A stretch of 64,000 bases of DNA. Source: Paraniabella ginsengisoli (GTDB lineage: Bacteria; Bacteroidota; Bacteroidia; Chitinophagales; Chitinophagaceae). The DNA lies in the NCBI RefSeq assembly GCF_022513635.1, contig NZ_JAKWBL010000001.1, positions 1,054,001 through 1,118,000 of the forward strand, written 5' to 3'. The notes below the pieces were generated by a model that was given only the letters and a program-made list of their open reading frames with translations, did no database searches and was not told the DNA's origin. The translations under genes were made by a program, and so were the position numbers. Below are positions 61,546-64,000 of the stretch, one piece after another (positions within the stretch are counted from its first letter, which is position 1; each line of letters starts with the position of its first letter).

Positions 61546-63549
61546 ATGCAACTAAAAGGAAGGGATATTAGTTGGCTGGAGTTTAATGAACGCTTATTAG
61601 ATGAAGCGTCCGACGAAACAGTTCCATTAGCAGAACGTTTAAAGTTTCTGTCTATTTACTCTTCTAACCTGGATGAATTTTCGCGAGTGCGTATTCCTAC
61701 TATTATTGCGTTGGGAAAAGTTCAAAAGCAAACAAAAGTTGAGTCGGCAAAGAAAATAACAGACATTATCAATCGTCAACTGGAACGGTTCGGAAGCATT
61801 ATTAAAAATGTTATCAATGGTTTAAAGGAACGCAACGTTCATATTGTATATAATGAACCTATTCCGAAGGAGGTAGCCCGGCAAACAGATGATTATTTTT
61901 TCGCACAGATAGCTGCATTTTTAAGGATTTATTATCCAAAGTCCGAAGATGATTTTTTTCCTGAGAACAATCATATTTATTTGGCGGTTCATTTGCAAAA
62001 GAACAATGCCAAGCAGTTAGCAGTAATAACGATTCCATCGGATTTCTTACCTCGTTTTCTTTCTGTAAATGAAAACGGAGTGCAATATGCTATTCCCATC
62101 GAAGACATTATCAAATTGAAACTTGCTTTTTTATGGCCTGATATTATTGCTCAAAAAGCGTATAGTTTTAAAGTAACCCGTGATGCAGAATTAGATCTTG
62201 AAGATGAATTTAAAGGTAATCTGGCGCAAAAAATTGCTACGCAGATCGCAAAGAGAGATTTTGGTTTGGTAACAAGATTGTTGTATGATAAAGAAATGCC
62301 TACAGAATTGCTCGAACAATTGGTGCATAGTTTTAATCTGCAAAACGCAATGGTAACACCGGGAGGCACTTACCACAATCTGAAAGATCTTTCAGCAATT
62401 TCAATTGCTGATCCTTCTTTGAAAGATGAACCCTGGCCTGCTATATCTTATCCATTAGCGAAAGATCGCTTATTACAGAATATATTGCAACGCGATATAT
62501 TACTGCATTTGCCTTTCCATAATTATGATATTGTGTTAAGATTTTTCAATGAAGCTGCTCTTGACGCAAACGTTGAAGAGATCAGTATGACTATGTATCG
62601 TATATCGGGTACTTCACGCATTGCTGAAGCGTTGATCACAGCTGCGATGAGCGGAAAGAAAGTTACTGTTTTTGTAGAATTGAAGGCGCGGTTTGATGAA
62701 GCTAATAACATTAGCTGGGCTAAGAAAATGAAGAAAGCTGGTGTGCGTATTATTTACAGCATACCTCAAATGAAAGTACATGCTAAAGTTGTACTGATCA
62801 AAAGAAAGGATAAAGGAAAGTTGCAATATATTGGATTGTTGGGCACAGGTAATTTTAATGAAGTGACTGCAAGATTTTATACAGATCAAATGTTGATGAC
62901 GAGTAATACTGATTTGTTGAAAGACTTAGACCAATTATTTGAATTATTAAAGAAGAAAAATAAGGCTTTAGCCGCAGATGCGCTCCTTCCAAAATATTTA
63001 TTGATTGCTCCGTTCAATTTGCAGAGTCGTTTTGAAGCTTTAATTGACAGAGAAATCGGTTATGCTAAATCAGGTAGCAAAGCAAAAATGATTATCAAGA
63101 TCAATAATCTCGAAGATGAAAAAATGATAATGAAATTGTATGAAGCTTCTAATGAAGGAGTCGAAATACAATTAATTGTTCGGGGCATTTGTAGATTAAT
63201 GCCTGGTGTTAAAGCGCAAAGTGAAAATATTAAAGTAATCAGAGTTGTTGATCGTTATCTTGAACACGGGCGTATTTTCTGGTTTTATAATAATGGAGAA
63301 GACGAAGTGTATCTGGGCTCGGCTGATTGGATGACCAGAAATTTATATCGACGAATAGAAGTTTGTTTTCCTGTTTTAGACCCTTCGGCCAAAACATCTT
63401 TAAAGCATGTGCTTGAAATTTATTTAAACGATACAACCAAAGAAATATCAAGTACAGCAGGACGTAATAATATTCCTGTAACGAAAGGAAAAGCCAGGCG
63501 AGCTCAGGCAGAAATGTATCAGTGGGTAAAAGAACAATTGCATGTATAA
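61546..63549 (+). CDS. ppk1: Polyphosphate kinase 1
   Basis: 667 residues, intact. N-terminal RDISWLEFNERLLDEA and SSNLDEFSRVRIPTI are family signatures. PQMKVHAKVVLIKRK has His412 and LEHGRIFWFYNNG has His574, the two active-site histidines of the HKD-like domains. GLLGTGNFNEVTARFYTDQMLMT and YLGSADWMTRNLYRRIEVCFPV are conserved. It reversibly transfers the ATP gamma-phosphate to polyphosphate. 10 bp after the HD-PycTM gene, so coexpressed with it. Confidence 0.96.
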   Translation: MQLKGRDISWLEFNERLLDEASDETVPLAERLKFLSIYSSNLDEFSRVRIPTIIALGKVQKQTKVESAKKITDIINRQLERFGSIIKNVINGLKERNVHIVYNEPIPKEVARQTDDYFFAQIAAFLRIYYPKSEDDFFPENNHIYLAVHLQKNNAKQLAVITIPSDFLPRFLSVNENGVQYAIPIEDIIKLKLAFLWPDIIAQKAYSFKVTRDAELDLEDEFKGNLAQKIATQIAKRDFGLVTRLLYDKEMPTELLEQLVHSFNLQNAMVTPGGTYHNLKDLSAISIADPSLKDEPWPAISYPLAKDRLLQNILQRDILLHLPFHNYDIVLRFFNEAALDANVEEISMTMYRISGTSRIAEALITAAMSGKKVTVFVELKARFDEANNISWAKKMKKAGVRIIYSIPQMKVHAKVVLIKRKDKGKLQYIGLLGTGNFNEVTARFYTDQMLMTSNTDLLKDLDQLFELLKKKNKALAADALLPKYLLIAPFNLQSRFEALIDREIGYAKSGSKAKMIIKINNLEDEKMIMKLYEASNEGVEIQLIVRGICRLMPGVKAQSENIKVIRVVDRYLEHGRIFWFYNNGEDEVYLGSADWMTRNLYRRIEVCFPVLDPSAKTSLKHVLEIYLNDTTKEISSTAGRNNIPVTKGKARRAQAEMYQWVKEQLHV

Positions 63550-63562
63550 AACGCTACAACAA

Positions 63563-64000
63563 ATGAGGTATAAAATTGCATGTATAAGCTTTGTAGTATT
63601 GTCTATTACGTTATTAGCTTGTGGACAAAAAAGGGAGGAGCAGCATTTGTCTCCTCCTGGTTATGATTTGTCTGTTTTCGAAAAAATATTAATAGGAGAT
63701 GACCTGTTAGAAATTTCCGGAATCGCCTTTGCTCCAGGTAAATTTGACACATTGTATGCGCACCAGGATGAGGAAGCTGCCTTGTTTAAAGTAGGCATTC
63801 CCTCCGGTAAATATAAAAGGATAGACTTCGGCGGCGCTGGTGATTTTGAAGATATTGCTATCAAATCTGATACGATATTGATGCTTGAATCCAAAGGTTC
63901 TTTTAATGGGCTTTTGTTGGATAGTATAAATGGCAAGGAAACTATACCATTTGCAAGCTGGGAAAAAATATTGCCCAAAGGTGAATATGAAGGCCTTTTC
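63563..64000 (+). CDS. Lipoprotein, SdiA-regulated/esterase-like beta-propeller domain (3' partial)
   Basis: The frame opens at an ATG at 63542 overlapping ppk1; the ATG at 63563 gives a cleaner signal peptide with lipobox ITLLACGQK. It then reads GYDLSVFEKILIGDDLLEISGIAFAPGKFDTLYAHQDEEAALFKV and GAGDFEDIAIKSDTILMLESKGSFNG. This is the pattern of SdiA-regulated/DUF-type propeller domains that often bind or hydrolyse sugars or act as envelope sensors. The gene is cut by the window edge. Confidence 0.7.
   Translation, partial: MRYKIACISFVVLSITLLACGQKREEQHLSPPGYDLSVFEKILIGDDLLEISGIAFAPGKFDTLYAHQDEEAALFKVGIPSGKYKRIDFGGAGDFEDIAIKSDTILMLESKGSFNGLLLDSINGKETIPFASWEKILPKGEYEGLF

Noticed and set aside
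1-64000. CRISPR array or prophage
   Set aside because: No regularly spaced repeats of 20-40 bp, no cas-like genes, no phage structural or integrase genes could be read in any frame.

Overview
This window reads as a low-GC chromosome segment of a Bacteroidota bacterium, most likely from the Chitinophagaceae. The support is a SusC/SusD pair, TAnnTTTG-type promoters, many SP-II lipoproteins, ppk1 next to an HD-DUF5706 gene, and planctomycete-type DUF1549/1553/1501 genes. There is no CRISPR array, insertion sequence or prophage that I can see. A dominant technical feature is that about thirty genes are broken by one missing base, nearly always inside a homopolymer, and restoring that base recovers the family sequence. 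I therefore annotate whole genes across these breaks and regard most of them as sequencing or assembly errors rather than gene decay.

Layout. (1) 1-1.8 kb: the 3' part of a GH9 glycosidase fused to a NodB-like deacetylase domain, then tRNA-Lys(TTT) with a clear promoter and terminator. (2) 1.85-16.1 kb: an accessory cluster starting with a truncated gene beside the tRNA. It holds about 20 small secreted, lipoprotein or membrane proteins, several of them paralogues of each other or truncated copies, with duplicated intergenic blocks. Five lipoproteins share an acidic DxDxDG-like loop and one protein is DUF2931. Function is unknown; an array of immunity-type lipoproteins is one hypothesis. (3) 16.3-46.2 kb: a polysaccharide utilisation locus for a sulfated, L-fucose (and perhaps L-galactose) containing glycan: two GH95, three GH29, four formylglycine sulfatases, SusC/SusD, and a minus-strand operon of DUF1549-LamG-DUF1553, DUF1501, NHL propeller and DUF2231-cytochrome-LRR proteins. 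(4) 46.2-64 kb: a mostly core or stress region with DoxX, Crp/Fnr, DedA, a LigD phosphoesterase-like protein, endonuclease VIII, an SDR, PAS sensors, CsbD, DUF72, exonuclease III, a histidine kinase and response regulator, DUF892, HD-PycTM, ppk1 and a partial lipoprotein.

How it works together. In the locus, outer-membrane SusC/SusD would import oligosaccharides, sulfatases would remove sulfate, and GH29/GH95 enzymes would release fucose or galactose. Four of its promoters carry the same unannotated architecture: two copies of ATAATCCATT spaced exactly 20 bp apart, followed 20-22 bp later by a TAnnTTTG-like -7 element. This looks like the operator of one dedicated activator (AraC/HTCS type) that is not encoded in the window, and I consider it the strongest new observation. 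Other leads are an orphan HD-PycTM (Pycsar-effector-like) protein beside ppk1, a His/Thr difference between the two GH95 active sites, and the lipoprotein paralogue cluster next to tRNA-Lys.
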